A DNA stretch of 64,000 nucleotides from Ilyonectria destructans. Its lineage: Eukaryota > Ascomycota > Sordariomycetes > Hypocreales > Nectriaceae. The DNA is taken from NCBI GenBank assembly GCA_020740775.1, contig JAHEWK010000009.1, positions 1,178,001 through 1,242,000 on the forward strand, read 5' to 3'. Positions 10,893-22,131 of the stretch are shown here, one piece after another (the first letter of the stretch is position 1; each line of letters starts with the position of its first letter). The notes beneath the pieces are model-generated. The model saw only the letters and a list, made by a program, of their open reading frames with translations. It was not told the DNA's origin and did not search any database. Made by a program: the position numbers and the translations under genes.

Positions 10893-11613
10893 CTAGTTTT
10901 TCCCATGTCCATCCCACGCAGTGACCTGGAGAAGCACTATCGCTTTATCTTCAGGACAGTTGATAATCGATTGGGCGAAAAATCGTAGTTCGACGCACTG
11001 GTCAGAGAGGTGGTAGATCCTAGTAGAAATGACGGTCCGCTCATTCACAAAGACTTCCAGCACATGTTTACCAAAGAAAGCATGGACTTGTAGAGCCTCC
11101 TCAGTCTCCTCAAATTGGTAGGTTTCGAAGATAAAGAAAGAATGAGATGCAGACTCGTATCCATGATGTATATCGGATGTTGCAAAGGGGGCTGGTGAAC
11201 AGTGAATACTTCCCTGCGTGGGTTCCACGCCAAAGTGGTGTGGGGATCGAAATCTAGGATTGTCAGTGTTAAAAGGAAAGCTTATAACAGCGGCACTTCA
11301 CTTACCGCGACTGTGAGCCATTTAAATGCCGCTCGCCCGATTGGCAGACTGCAAACTCGGCCTACAATTCCCAGCGAGCCAATGTCAGGGAAACGGGGTA
11401 GTCAGGTGATGGGGTGAGAAAAGCTGGCAGCAGCAGGCCCTGAGGTTGGCTCATCTTACACCCAAGCCGAAGGTTAGAAAGACGGGGGTTTGGACTGATT
11501 CCCAATGTGTGCATAGAGAATGTGTTTCCTTCTGAAGCGTCGGCGACCAGCTCAATCGAGGTGATAGATTGCAGCGGTGAGGTGTGCGCCCTCTTGACAT
11601 TGTGTAAAGTCAT
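10893..11613 (-). pseudogene. Broken GH32 (invertase/inulinase-type) C-terminal domain
   Basis: Minus-strand fragments match the beta-sandwich end of glycoside hydrolase family 32: SITSIELVADASEGNTFSMH and TLGISPN, then LARWEL interrupted by a stop codon near 11361, AEFAVCQSGE, a normal-looking intron (GTAAGT...CCTAG, about 11248-11304), then FDPHTTLAWNPRREVFTV. Near 11180 the frame shifts, and the sequence continues as HHGYESASHSFF...EALQVHAFFGKHVLEVFVNE and RTVISTRIYH to a stop at 10893. At least one nonsense codon and one frameshift are therefore visible. No catalytic five-blade propeller motifs (NDPNG, FRDPK, EC) were found upstream, so the gene is truncated as well. Family assignment rests on VLEVFVNERTVISTRIY, typical of GH32. 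Confidence 0.65.
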
Positions 11614-12179
11614 CTATCGCACCGCGCGAGGCGAAAAGCCCAATTACTCAGCTTGAGCTTACCTAGGGACTGAATTGAACCTTGCTTTTTACATTGCGAT
11701 TCCATCCAACGGTCAAGGTTGTTGCCTGATCGTCCAGCCCTTGCAGCCGACGTATCCGAGTGTTCCGGACCACACGCTTGAGATAACGGGATACTATTTG
11801 CGACTAGCCAGACTGTAGAAGAAATCAGAGGCAAGGGATGTGAGGGGGTGCTGATCTTGAGGCATGACCAGTCTTAGTCCCAACGAGTATTCGTTCTTAG
11901 AAAGGGTATATGCAATTGTTCACATGGTTCACCCTGTCAAATACTGCAGGCGTTTCTCACGGATAGAATTCTGTCACGACTTGGAGACGGGATTTTTCAG
12001 TCTCTTCCCGGGCTTTCAGGATGAGAGGCTCTCTATCCGTTATAACATGAGTTTCTTGGTTGAATTGAAAACCGGGCTAATCGCATCATTGTCAACTCCT
12101 GCGCAGAATCGGTAGGTGGTAGGCCTCCATCGGCAGCCTCCTTGCCGCCGCCTACGGGAAAGAATATGAAACGCTGCCA
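11614..12179. other. Intergenic, possible decayed 5' part of GH32 relic
   Basis: No recognisable protein. A consensus-like intron (GTAAGC...GATAG, about 11596-11662 on the minus strand) suggests the GH32 relic once extended into this stretch, but no GH32 catalytic motif remains visible. Confidence 0.4.
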
Positions 12180-14416
12180 TTAAGCAGATGCAACAGCTTC
12201 TTCAATCATCCTCGCTGGTCGCAAAATCTCCGCATCCAGGCGGCTTCCACCCAGCAACGTGACACCAAACGGTAATCTCCTTGTGTCATCTGTTTTCCCA
12301 GACAGTTCGGAGGCAGAATAAGTAGTAATGGGAACCGCGATCGCGCAGAGGTCGAGCACATTTCCAGCATGTGTAAATTCACCCAGCATGCTGTTCTTCC
12401 GGATAGGGTCAGCCAACATCTCTTCGATTGTCCAATGGGTCGTTGTTGTTGGGACCAGGACAAAATCGACTTGGGTAAAAACCTTTTCGGCCTCACGGAT
12501 ATGTCGAGCCCTTGCCTGCAGGTCGCGATACGCCTGGACAGCAGAGCTGTTTCTCTGAACGACTTGATCGAATAATTCGACAATAACGGGATGCAAATGA
12601 GCGCGATTCTTAGGGAGCCAATCATCGGGCAGACTTGCAAGCCTCTCGGATACAAAAGTGCCCTCGTAGAGAAGCTTTCCGGCCTTGTCAAAAGGCGCCC
12701 AGTCGATAGGTGTTAAAATCCCACCTATTGATTGCAGTTTTGTCACCGTTTCATTAAACATTCGCCTATACGGCACTGAGCAGGCAGAAAGAGCCTCTGC
12801 AGGTGGGATTCCGAACTTGAATGACTTCGCCCAAGGCCCAACCGAGTTGACATGCCTCTCAAAAGCAATGACGGGCTTCGCATAGGGGTCGTTCTCGTCG
12901 AAACCTTCAAGTGCACGGCTGACTGTCGCAGCATCTCGGACAGTCTTTGAAATGATGGCGATGCAGTCTAGAGAGAGACACGCGGGGGTCAACCCAACGG
13001 TTGACAGGGTTCCTCTCGTTGGCTTGTAGCCCACCACGCCATTAAAACACGCCGGTACACGGCCGCTCCCAGCGGTATCGGTTGCGATGGAAAACGAACA
13101 CAAGCCAGCGCCAACGCTGACGCAGTTGCCGCTTGAAGATCCTCCCGAGATATAATCCGGGTGAAACACCGAGTGAGTGATTCCGTACGGGCTCCTACAT
13201 CCTGATAAACCAGTGGCAAGCTGGTCAAGATTTGTCTTTCCGACAAAAATTGCACCATTTGCAAGCGCCTTGTCGTGAACAACTGCAGATCTGCTGGGAA
13301 TATGAGCCAGCGGTGGACACGCGGTAGTTGTCGGTAGTCCAGCCACATCGAGACTGTCCTTGATGCTAAACGGGACACCAAATAATGGAGGAAGCTTGGT
13401 CCTGTCAGGGTACTGTCGTACAAGCGCCTCGGTAGCTTGTAGTGCCGTCTCCTTGGTGATAAGCTCTATCCAAACGGCCGGGTCGACCTCTTTGTAAGCT
13501 TCGATTTTGCGATACAAGGCTTCGACGACTGTCATTGGTGACACTCCAGCCCTATATGAGCGCTGCAGAGATTCGATACGTAGGTCTCCATCCCAATCCG
13601 GAGGGGTTTGAGGTGGAGTGTTAGCCGAACCCCCCAAAGCCCGAGATGCTGATTCAACCTCGAGTGCTTCAAGCAATGGGTCTAGCTTGGCTACGAATCC
13701 AAAAAGCCCCTGCGACCAATGCAGCATGTCCAGAGATGAGGTCTTGAATGCTGCATTGTATCCCGCCGTGGCTTCTTCAATACCGCCTAGCCTCTTATGA
13801 GCAATTGGTTCTTGGGGTCTTGGGGTGGAAACTTACAGCACTCAAAGCCACGATCATTTGCCTCTCTGATGGTCGTTGCAAAGCAGCACTCAGTCGTGAC
13901 TCCCGATACAATCAAGTGCGTGACTTCAAAGCTCTTGAGCTGATGCATCAAGGTAGTGTTCCAGAAAGCGCCCTTTCCTGGCTTATCGATGACAACTTCG
14001 CCCGGCAACGGTTGAAGCACATCAATAATGTCATGGCCATATTCTCCTCGTATCAACAGCCTGCCCATTTTACCCTTGTCGCCAATAACCAGGGTGTGGT
14101 GTGCATTTTGGGGAGCGGCCGATTGTCTAACCAGCTTGGAGGATGGACAATCGGAAAGATCTGGTTCATGGCCTTCCCTGGTGTGGAATATTTTCAGCCC
14201 AGCGTCACGACAGGCCTCTAGCAATTTCTTGGTTGGCGCAATTGATGCTTGGACGGCGTCCAAACTACCGCCTTGGATGTCTCCAAACCCCCCAGCCAGG
14301 AGGAAGTCCCTCTGCATATCAATGACCAGGAGCGCTGTGTGGGCCGGATCGAATGCAAATGCATACGGTTGTGCATCTACCGAGAGAAGGTTGGACGCCA
14401 TTGGATCTGCAACCAT
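12180..14416 (-). CDS. Fused isochorismatase-like cysteine hydrolase and allophanate-hydrolase-type amidase
   Basis: One 728-aa protein in two exons (14416-13837, 13786-12180), joined by a 50-bp GTAAGT...GCTAG intron that restores frame inside the first domain. Residues 1-230: cysteine hydrolase of the isochorismatase/RutB/biuret-hydrolase fold, with Asp33 in LLVIDMQRDF, Lys148 in KPGKGAFWNT and Cys178 in SGVTTECCFATT. Its end, EEATAGYNAAF...GLFGFVA, lies in exon 2. Residues about 260-728: amidase-signature enzyme with Lys336 (GVPFSIKD), GGSSSG near 410 and nucleophile Ser434 in ATDTAGSGRVPACFNGVVGY, the allophanate hydrolase (AtzF, Dur1,2) signature rather than general amidase. The C-terminal KipI-like part of full AtzF is missing. 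Known chemistry of the two families in series is biuret to allophanate to ammonia and CO2. In this cluster a ureido product of uracil breakdown is the likely substrate (inference). Divergent from the permease. Confidence 0.85.
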
Positions 14417-15073
14417 CTTTGCACTGGTACAAGAACGGCTTCTGAAGAATGAGAAGTGAAGCGAGAGGCGATGTCGCAAAGCGATAACTGCTGTAGAGAT
14501 TCCCCCCAAGAAGATCTATATACTTCTCTCTTGCTAGAATGCGTGTATGATCCGAACAACAACATTTGCTGAACTAATGGCAGATTGGGCCGTTCAAATC
14601 ACTCATCATCTGACTTGGTCGCAATCGCTGATAAGACAAGGACCTACCGACGGCCTTCCAACGGCCCACCGACGGCCTGCCGACGGCTGCTGTGTCTTAT
14701 CTTTGTGGCGGTTAGGTGGCGTCTTGATGCTAATCCGAATTCCGCATAGTGTGTGCTCTGGCCTGCTCAGGAGATCTCACCTGCCCTCATATACATGAGA
14801 TACCCCACACGCCACAGTACCGGTACCTCAGATATCTGCGTGGGGAGCCCTTAACATGCGTCTTTGGTGTGGTTAGAAGGCCTACGCTTCGCCCACGGCT
14901 CGCCGCCTGACTGATAGCAAGCACAACCATCTTGATATTGTTTTCTGTTGCACATGGCAGGCAAATAGACACAATCAGTTGTACTATTTATGCCCATGTA
15001 CCCTCGAGATCAATTCTAGTAATCCCATCGCAATAACGCTTGACATTTTACAACCATCCCTAGCACAAGCAAA
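14417..15073. promoter_or_regulatory. Shared promoter of fusion hydrolase and permease
   Basis: 657 bp between divergent starts, non-coding. Its most striking content is the 11-bp-phased ACGGC array at 14650-14687. The layout implies joint control of uptake and hydrolysis. Confidence 0.6.
14650..14687 (+). promoter_or_regulatory. Four ACGGC boxes at exact 11-bp spacing
   Basis: ACGGC begins at 14650, 14661, 14672 and 14683. The first three are ACGGCC and two are preceded by ACCG or GCCG. CGG triplets are the half-sites of Zn2Cys6 regulators, and the regular spacing of about one helical turn puts all boxes on one DNA face. Binding by the regulator encoded at 17760-19830 is a guess. Confidence 0.5.
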
Positions 15074-17049
15074 ATGCCATCTTTCTCTGTTCGGCAGGTT
15101 AAGGAGAGGATCAAGCCTCATCTTTCATGGACGGTGCCCGCCAGGCATGGAATCTACGAGGACAGCAAATGGTCCAACAAAGGTAGCTCAAACATTCCAT
15201 TGCAAAGTATAATCCGCACAGCTCATTCAAAATGTAGATCTCGACCCAATCGCACCTGAGGATCGCACTTGGGGCGGTCTTGATTATTGGGCATACTGGA
15301 CTTCTGATATGATGGTCAGAGACTTGCTCCGACTTTATTCTTCTCTTGCTAACAGTGGCTGGTAGGCTCCGCCATTGGCATCCACCGTCTCGAGTGTCAT
15401 GGCCCTCGGTTTTACCGCCAGAGAGACAATCCCAATTGTTTTCTTTGGCTTCACGATTTGCAGCGTGGTCATCACTCTTACCGGAAAGATGGGCGCGACA
15501 TATGCTGTACCCTATCCAGTCATTGTCCGCTCCATCTTCGGGATGTACGGATCGTATCCAGTAATCTTGATTCGAGGTGAGACCAGCAACAGAGCATGCT
15601 AGCATAAATTGGCTAAAACTTCGTTAGCATTCGTCGCCTTGATGTGGACTGCTATTCTTACAGTCCAGGCCGGTGATTTTCTCCAACGTTGCCTCGAAGC
15701 CATTTGGCCGAGCTTTATCGACTTCCCCAACCACCTCCCCGACGATGCTGGAATCACTTGTAAGCAAATCCAATCTCGTCTACCTTGCTACCAGGAACCT
15801 AGATAGACTATGTATGTCGGGTCACTGTGCAAGGTTCAATTTCAATAATCACCAGCAACTAACCAGGAATATTAGCTGCCGGTCTCCTCTGCCTCTTCCT
15901 TTATTGGTTCATTCAAACCGGCCTCGCCCTCATGCCCATCAAGAAACTCCGCATCCTCTTTCTTGTCAAGGGCGTCATCGTCCCCCCTACGTTCCTCGCG
16001 CTCTTCCTCTGGGCTGCTATTGTAACTAAAGGAGGTGGACCATTGGTCACAGGAAAGGCCAAAATGACATCTGAGTACATGAACACGGCATATTCTGCAT
16101 TGACTGGTCTTAATGTTATCATGGGACTTTTTTCGTCCATGGCCGTCAACATGCCAGGTATTTCAAGATGCCATCTGAGCCAAGCGATTGGCAACATAGG
16201 CTAATGTTGCTAGATTTCGGTCGATTCTCCAAGAACAGGTTGGGTGGATATCATCAATATTTCGCTTTACCAGTGATCGGAACGCTGGCTTCTCTTACTC
16301 CAATTTTCGTCACTTCCGCCAACCAGTACATCTGGGGAGAATTCCAATGGTACATGCCCGCCGTAATTGCAAACTTTGATTCTCGTGCCGCCAAATTCTT
16401 CACTGGATTCAGCTTCATCCTCGCCACGATCGGAAATCAGGTCGCTGCTGGCACTTATCCCTTCTCCAATGATGTTACCGGAATTGCGCCCAAGTACATC
16501 AACATTTTCCGAGCTACGCTGTTCATTTCCATTTTCTGCGTCATTTCTACTCCCTGGAATATCATCAAAAACGCCACTGGCCTTTTGGCTTTCCTGAGTG
16601 GCTATTCCTGCCTCATGGGACCTCTGGCTGGCGTCATGGTCTGCGATTACTATATTATCAAGAAACGCAAGCTCAATATCCACGAGCTCTACCGCAGCAA
16701 CGGCATCTATTGGTATGATGGCGGCGTCAACTGGCGTGCATATGCTGCCTTTATCACCGGCTTCGCCCCGCTGCTGCCCGGATTCGCCAAGAGCATTAAG
16801 CATGAGTTGAACGTTGGTGGTGCCTGGAAAATTTACACTTTTGCGTGGATTTTCGGATTTGCCTTATCCTCCTTGGTCTACTATGTTATCTGTACCTATG
16901 TGTCGCCCCCAACCGGAGCTATGGTCGAGGAAGCAGTCTATCCTAGGCAGAAAGGAGATATTGAGTCCGTCGTCGACGAGGTCTCTGATTCCAAGGGCTC
17001 ATTTTCGGCCAAGGAGAAGGAGCTTAGTCCTACGCCTCCAGAGCAGTAA
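15074..17049 (+). CDS. NCS1-family nucleobase permease (uracil/allantoin type)
   Basis: Proton-coupled importer of a nucleobase or related compound at the plasma membrane. Six exons (15074-15182, 15238-15314, 15366-15576, 15628-15759, 15876-16157, 16214-17049) give 548 aa, the normal size for Fur4/Dal4/FurD proteins. Family marks: a polar N-terminus ending in DLDPIAPEDRTWGGLDYWAY, the GATYAVPYPVIVRSIFGMYGS segment of helix 3, DFGRFSKN (the DF.R(F/Y) motif), and the loop NGIYWYDGGVNWRAYAAFI typical of the uracil/allantoin branch. About 12 hydrophobic segments. The second intron has a less usual GTCAGA donor and the fourth is 116 bp. Context (UPRT, URC1, URC4) favours uracil; allantoin or uridine is possible. 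Confidence 0.88.
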
Positions 17050-17759
17050 GCGGGACGCTATGGGGAGTGAATTGGCCATGGAGGGTGTTTCTTAGATTCT
17101 CACTAATCACTTCGTTTTCCGTCACGGGTACAACCAATCGGTTGATCATTCGCTTGGGCTTGGACAGACGTGAGCTTCGCGTGAGGGTATTCCCAACTTG
17201 ATCGAGGTTGCACACTCTACAATGACTGTATTTCCATAGCTTGATATACGTAGCGCCTAGCCCCAAATTAGGTGCAGACTACAGCACTACGTACAACGGT
17301 ATGTACACAGTACACAAACGCGGGACACAGCCAGTCCCCTTATCTCTGCGTTGACAAATTCACGCGGCGCTGGCCGTGATTGGTTCACTTCTTCGCCTTA
17401 TCTCCCGCCATATCTCTCGCCAGCAACTAAGTTACTGTGTACATAGTACGGATCCTACTCCGTACTGTAAGCTTGGCTTCGATATGCGATTTCAGCTATG
17501 CAATCTTGGTTTTCTGAGCCAACATGAAGCCTAACCTTACACCTTCCTCTTTGCTCATTTACATTGATATTCGATCCAGATCTTGCCACACAAGGCTTGA
17601 GACTAACTTACCTCACAGCCTGTTGACGGCCTGTTGTGGAGAGCAGCTCATCCACCCGCGTGTCCAAAGCACACACAGTGCTCCATCCCCCGCGCTTGGT
17701 AATGGTCGGATAAGACGGGAGATCCCTACATCGTGCCAAGCACTTCGCCCGGCTTCGAA
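17050..17759. promoter_or_regulatory. Promoter region of Zn2Cys6 regulator
   Basis: 710 bp. Contains a perfect 7-bp inverted repeat at 17445-17466 (see separate entry), an ACGGC word at 17626-17630 matching the boxes in the permease promoter, and a stretch rich in GTAC words. No coding potential. Confidence 0.5.
17445..17466. promoter_or_regulatory. Inverted repeat AGTACGG-N8-CCGTACT
   Basis: Perfect arms of 7 bp around ATCCTACT, that is CGG-N8-CCG. This is the form bound by dimeric Zn2Cys6 proteins. It sits 294 bp before the regulator's ATG, so autoregulation is plausible but untested. Confidence 0.45.
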
Positions 17760-19830
17760 ATGGGTGACCCTCTCGCCGGTGCCCAAGTCGTAGCCGTTGA
17801 GCAACGGGTGACGGTCAATCGGCCGTCTAGGCCATGCGACTCGTGCCGCAAGAGAAAGAGTCGCTGCGAGATGCCCGACGGAGCGTCTACTTGTGTGCTC
17901 TGCCAGTTTCATCACCGTGAGTGTACCTTTCAGCAAACCACCCGGCCGAGAAAAAGGAAGATTACGTGTCCAGAGGATGAAGAGCAAGAGGTCATGTCGA
18001 TGTCGATGCCATGGACGGCGTCTCGACAGGGTTCCACGTCAAGCGCCACGAGTGCGATACGCACCGTCGCCAGGATAGACTGCTATGAGAACTTCAAAGG
18101 CCCTACGCTGCTCCGCCAGACGCTGGGGCTGCAGACTCACAGACACGCCACTTTTCTTGGCCCATCCTCCGACTTTGAGCAGAGTCTCCTGCACTCGGCT
18201 TCTCTAGTCAGTCATGACGAAATCACCATCGGCCCAGTAGCCCTCCGCAAAGTGGGTTCGACGGATACCTTCCTCCAGACGCTTGATGAAAGCACCTTGA
18301 GCCATCCACAAGAAATATCGCAGCTAGACGCCGTCGAGACTGTTGTCGCACCCCATGGGCATGAGCTGATCCGCCTGTACTTTCGCATTGTTCACCCTAG
18401 TTTCCCCATCTTGCACAAAAGGGTATGGCTTGAGAAATACAATCGTACACATCGCGAGTTTTCTCCGCCATGTCTCGCTTTTGTATACATTCTTGCCCTG
18501 CACTGGTGGACCTATAGCGCAGAACTAGCCTCGCTACCGAAGCCCAACACCAAGAAGCTCGAGGAAATCGCATTGCGAGCGTTGGCCGAAGTAGTGCACC
18601 GGCCCAAACTCTCCACAATTCAAGCTGGTCTTCTGCTCCTCCAGCAACCCAAGGGAGATTCATGGGCATTGACCACCCAATTGGTTGGCATCGGCCAGGA
18701 AATTGGGCTACATCTAGACTGCTCTGACTGGAGCATACCTGTATGGGAAAAGGGCCTTCGGAAGCGACTCGCCTGGGCCTTGTTTATGCAAGATAAATGG
18801 GGCGCACTTGTTCATGGCCGGCCGTCTCATATCAATTACGAAGATTGGCTTGTCCAGCCGCTTACGGCTGACGATTTTCCCGAGAACGCTGTAGATGAAA
18901 ACGATGAGGATGGCAGTGCAGAAGTCGAGAAGGGTCGATTATTGTTTTGTGAGATGGTAAAGCTGACTGAGATCCTGTCCGAAATCCTGTCCACTTTCTA
19001 CACCCTGCGAGCTCAGCGCGAACCCAGAGGGGGCCTGAGGGAACAGTTGGCCATTGCAAAACCTATCCAGATTCGGTTGAAGGAGTGGTTCTCGCAACTT
19101 CCTGAATCTGTGAAAGGAGAGGATGTAAAACCAAGAAAACTGTCTTCCACAGGTAAGTTTCTGCGGGTTCCCCATTACATTGGCGCTTTTGAAGTAACCG
19201 CTCGTAGGTTATCTCTGCCTTGCATACTATGCTACTGAGATCACCTTACATCGCCATATTATACGCGTGGCATCGAATAAGGCGGACCCAGAATTAGTCG
19301 AGATATGTCGCAACGCAGCAAAAGCTCGTTTGTGCTCCGCAATCGACTTCGTCAGTAATCTAAAGCCGGAGCACTTGCAATCGTTTTGGTACTCGCCATC
19401 TTACTATAATTTTTCAATCATCAGCACATTTATGATTCTTCTTTGGTCGACCGCAACAAGCACAGAAGAAGCGGCGTTTTATCGCCAGAAGCTTACTACA
19501 TACCGATGGATTCTTCGAGTATCAAGCAATGCCTCTGACGTTCTAGAGCGTGCCAACGCGCAACTGCTTCTATCAACGGATGGCCTGACGAAATTGATCC
19601 CAGAGGAGGTGGTTGGTCGACTAGATAGTCCGGAGGAGTCTATAACGTCTCACGAACAGCTTGATGACCCGTTTGATACCCCATTGGCAACTATTTCATC
19701 GCCTGAAATTCTTCAAACATTAGATGTCGGGGTCCCATTTTCCCCTACTGCATATCAGTTGGGCGAGATATACCCCAGTTTCGAGTACGATATTGACTTT
19801 CAGGGTCTTAGCACAGCAAACGCAGTGTGA
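17760..19830 (+). CDS. Zn2Cys6 transcription factor, candidate pathway regulator (URC2-like role)
   Basis: 671 aa in two exons (17760-19152, 19208-19830; intron 55 bp). The binuclear zinc cluster is complete: Cys26, 29, 36, 45, 48, 55 in CDSCRKRKSRC...CVLCQFHHREC, followed by a basic linker RPRKRK. The middle has the fungal-specific TF domain (RLYFRIVHPSFPILHKRVW; KRLAWALFMQDKWGALVHGR). The first ATG after the upstream frame opening is 17760; an in-frame GTG at 17733 was not used. In L. kluyveri the Zn2Cys6 protein Urc2 activates URC genes. This gene lies between permease and URC1, so the same role is likely, though orthology was not tested. The tail is acidic and Ser/Pro rich. Confidence 0.85.
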
Positions 19831-20546
19831 ATTCTGAATGTGAATTAATTCATTATATCTAAGAATAATATTTCTTTTGCCTGTTATATGAGATCTATGT
19901 TACGTGAATATGACTTTACTCAACGCCACAGCCAGCACATACAACTATAGCTTTAGAAAATACGGGATTTTATTTATTGTGTTTTCTTTTTAGAGTTTTT
20001 GCATCTAATTGAACATGTGACACTATCTTCATGGATGAGGCCAGACCACACACGAGTTGAATCGGCATCACGGTTCATCCTTATATTAAACTTTTTAAAC
20101 TAGGCCTGGATCCGTAGTCAATTTGAACACTTACCCTAAGCCTCTCCACCGAATTCAAGCGGGAAAATGACGTTGTGCGTGATAGTGGAGAAAGAGAGAT
20201 TGAGATTGACGGCGGAGCTGTGGTGCATTCTAACACGGCGGGGGTGCACGTATGCCATTCTAGAGGCGTGTCTCAAGCTAATCTACCCACGATTTGTGTT
20301 ATCGCTCTGCGATTCTTTTTGGATCGATATTGATCTGACACTAACTATTTTCGCTAAACACCCATCGCTCTATCTAGTCTACCGATTGACCTTATCCCAG
20401 GAACCATGCGCCGTGCAACAGAACGAGGCGGCTCTTATCGTATCAAATACCTTATCATGCATCCTACCACAGTCGAAGCCGTCCATTTTCTTGTCAGTTC
20501 AAGACTTCAAGTATTCCATAACTAGCGCTTCTGTCGCCTCTCAACA
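19831..20546. promoter_or_regulatory. Gap and promoter upstream of URC1
   Basis: 716 bp. A/T-rich terminator-like stretch after the regulator stop, then a promoter region with ACGGCG words at about 20209 and 20235. Open frames here look random. Confidence 0.45.
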
Positions 20547-22131
20547 ATGCCAATAAACACTTCGTATTCTCTTGACTCAGAGCCTTCAGAAACCATTCGA
20601 AGCGGAGGAAAACAAGTTAAAATGGCTGCCGTCACTGCCACCAGCGCCGATGGTGCTACTACTTCATCCAATGAGCCATGGGCCAACCCTTTGAGCAAGC
20701 GGTTCCAAAGTCGCATTATTGTAAGATTGACTGCTTTTAGCTTGATGACAGAAGAAGATTGCTAATACAGTATGAATAGCTTACGACCTACCCTGGGCAA
20801 AGTGTTGTTGACCCCATCACGCTGAACTGGGGCGCTGCCGACCCCGAAGAGCGTGGACCTATTGTCGTCTCCAGGTCAGGAGAGACACTCAAGAAACGAA
20901 ATGCCATTGGAGCCCATGGTGGAAGCTACAGCGTGTACAATGCTCTAGCTATTGCCAGCGGAGATCTTCCACCAGATTTCAAGCCCGATTTCCGAAACAC
21001 ACAGCCAACCTTCGATCCTCCCATGCAACCGGCATGGGGCGATGCCTCAAAGATTGTCGCTATGGACCCATTTGGGCATAATATCGCTCGATACTACAAG
21101 ACACATCTCGACTCCGGGCTTGATATTCGACCGACTATTGCCATTACTCGAGCGCACATGCGAGTCTCGGAGATTGTTACTTCAATCGAGAGTGGCCAAC
21201 TGCAAGTGGATGGCAACGTGGTCATTAACAAAGAAGGAGACGTGAGGGTGACCAAGGTTGCCGTAGAACCCGTGTGGTTTCTGCCAGGCGTCGCTGCGCG
21301 ATTCAACGTTGACGAAGGTGTGCTTCGCCGTGCCCTATTCGAGTTCACCGGCGGAAGTTACCCTGAGCTTGTGACGAGGCCAGATGTAAACGTCTTCTTG
21401 CCTCCGATCGGTGGCTTAACCGTTTACATATTTGGTCCCCCCGAGCGTGTGTCAGACCCAAATGTGAAGCTAGCTCTCCGAGTCCACGACGAGTGCAACG
21501 GCTCAGACGTCTTTCAATCAGACATCTGCACATGCAGGCCGTATCTAGTGTTTGGTATCGAGGAAGCCATCAAGGAGGCGCAAAATGGCGGATCCGGTGT
21601 TGTCATCTACTTCCGCAAAGAGGGTCGTGCACTTGGAGAGGTGGTCAAGTACCTGGTGTACAACTCGCGAAAGCGTGGTGGTGATACAGCCGATCAGTAC
21701 TTTGCGAGAACTGAGAACGTTGCCGGTGTCCGAGACGTAAGTATCCGAGAACCAAGCACAAGAGAGTCACTTTGCTAACAATCACAGATGCGATTCCAAG
21801 CGCTAATGCCGGATATTCTCCACTGGCTCGGTATCAAGAAGATCGACAGGATGCTGTCCATGTCCAATATGAAGCATGATGCTATCGTGGAGCAAGGCAT
21901 TCCCATCCTAGAGCGTGTCCCCATCCCCGAACGTGAGACCCCCCATAATACGTTGCGTCTTGAGTGTTGATCACTAACTTGCTCGCAGATCTCATTCCTT
22001 CAGATTCAAGAGTGGAAATTGATGCGAAGATTAATGCTGGCTATTTCACTGATGGTAAGAAGTACACGGATGAAGAGCTGAAGGAAGTGAAAGGACGTGG
22101 ATGGCAGAGCTGGGAAGATGTGGCTCATTAG
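20547..22131 (+). CDS. URC1: URC1, GTP-cyclohydrolase-II-like uracil-catabolism enzyme
   Basis: URC1 proteins share the GCHII fold but act in uracil degradation, opening the pyrimidine nucleotide ring rather than making riboflavin precursor. Four exons (20547-20720, 20780-21736, 21788-21932, 21989-22131) give 472 aa. A second in-frame ATG at 20622 (447 aa) is equally well placed. The zinc ligands have exactly GCHII spacing: Cys297 in HDEC, then Cys308 and Cys310 in ICTC. The catalytic Arg341 is in KEGRALGE, corresponding to EGRxIGL. The GCHII TNNPxK box is replaced by MSNMKHDAI, consistent with another substrate. A roughly 200-residue N-terminal extension (THLDSGLDIRPTIAITRAHM, GGLTVYIFGPPERV) is absent from bacterial RibA and typical of URC1. 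It follows the regulator and precedes the second UPRT. Confidence 0.9.

Noticed and set aside
12180..14509. Treating the isochorismatase-like and amidase regions as two separate genes
   Set aside because: The first domain's conserved end (ATAGYNAAFK) lies in the second exon and a clean 50-bp intron joins the frames; no start or stop context separates them.
17733..17759. Earlier GTG start for the Zn2Cys6 regulator
   Set aside because: Fungal initiation at GTG is not expected; the ATG at 17760 gives a complete zinc cluster.
20167..20556. 129-codon frame upstream of URC1
   Set aside because: No family resemblance; sits in the URC1 promoter and overlaps its start region.
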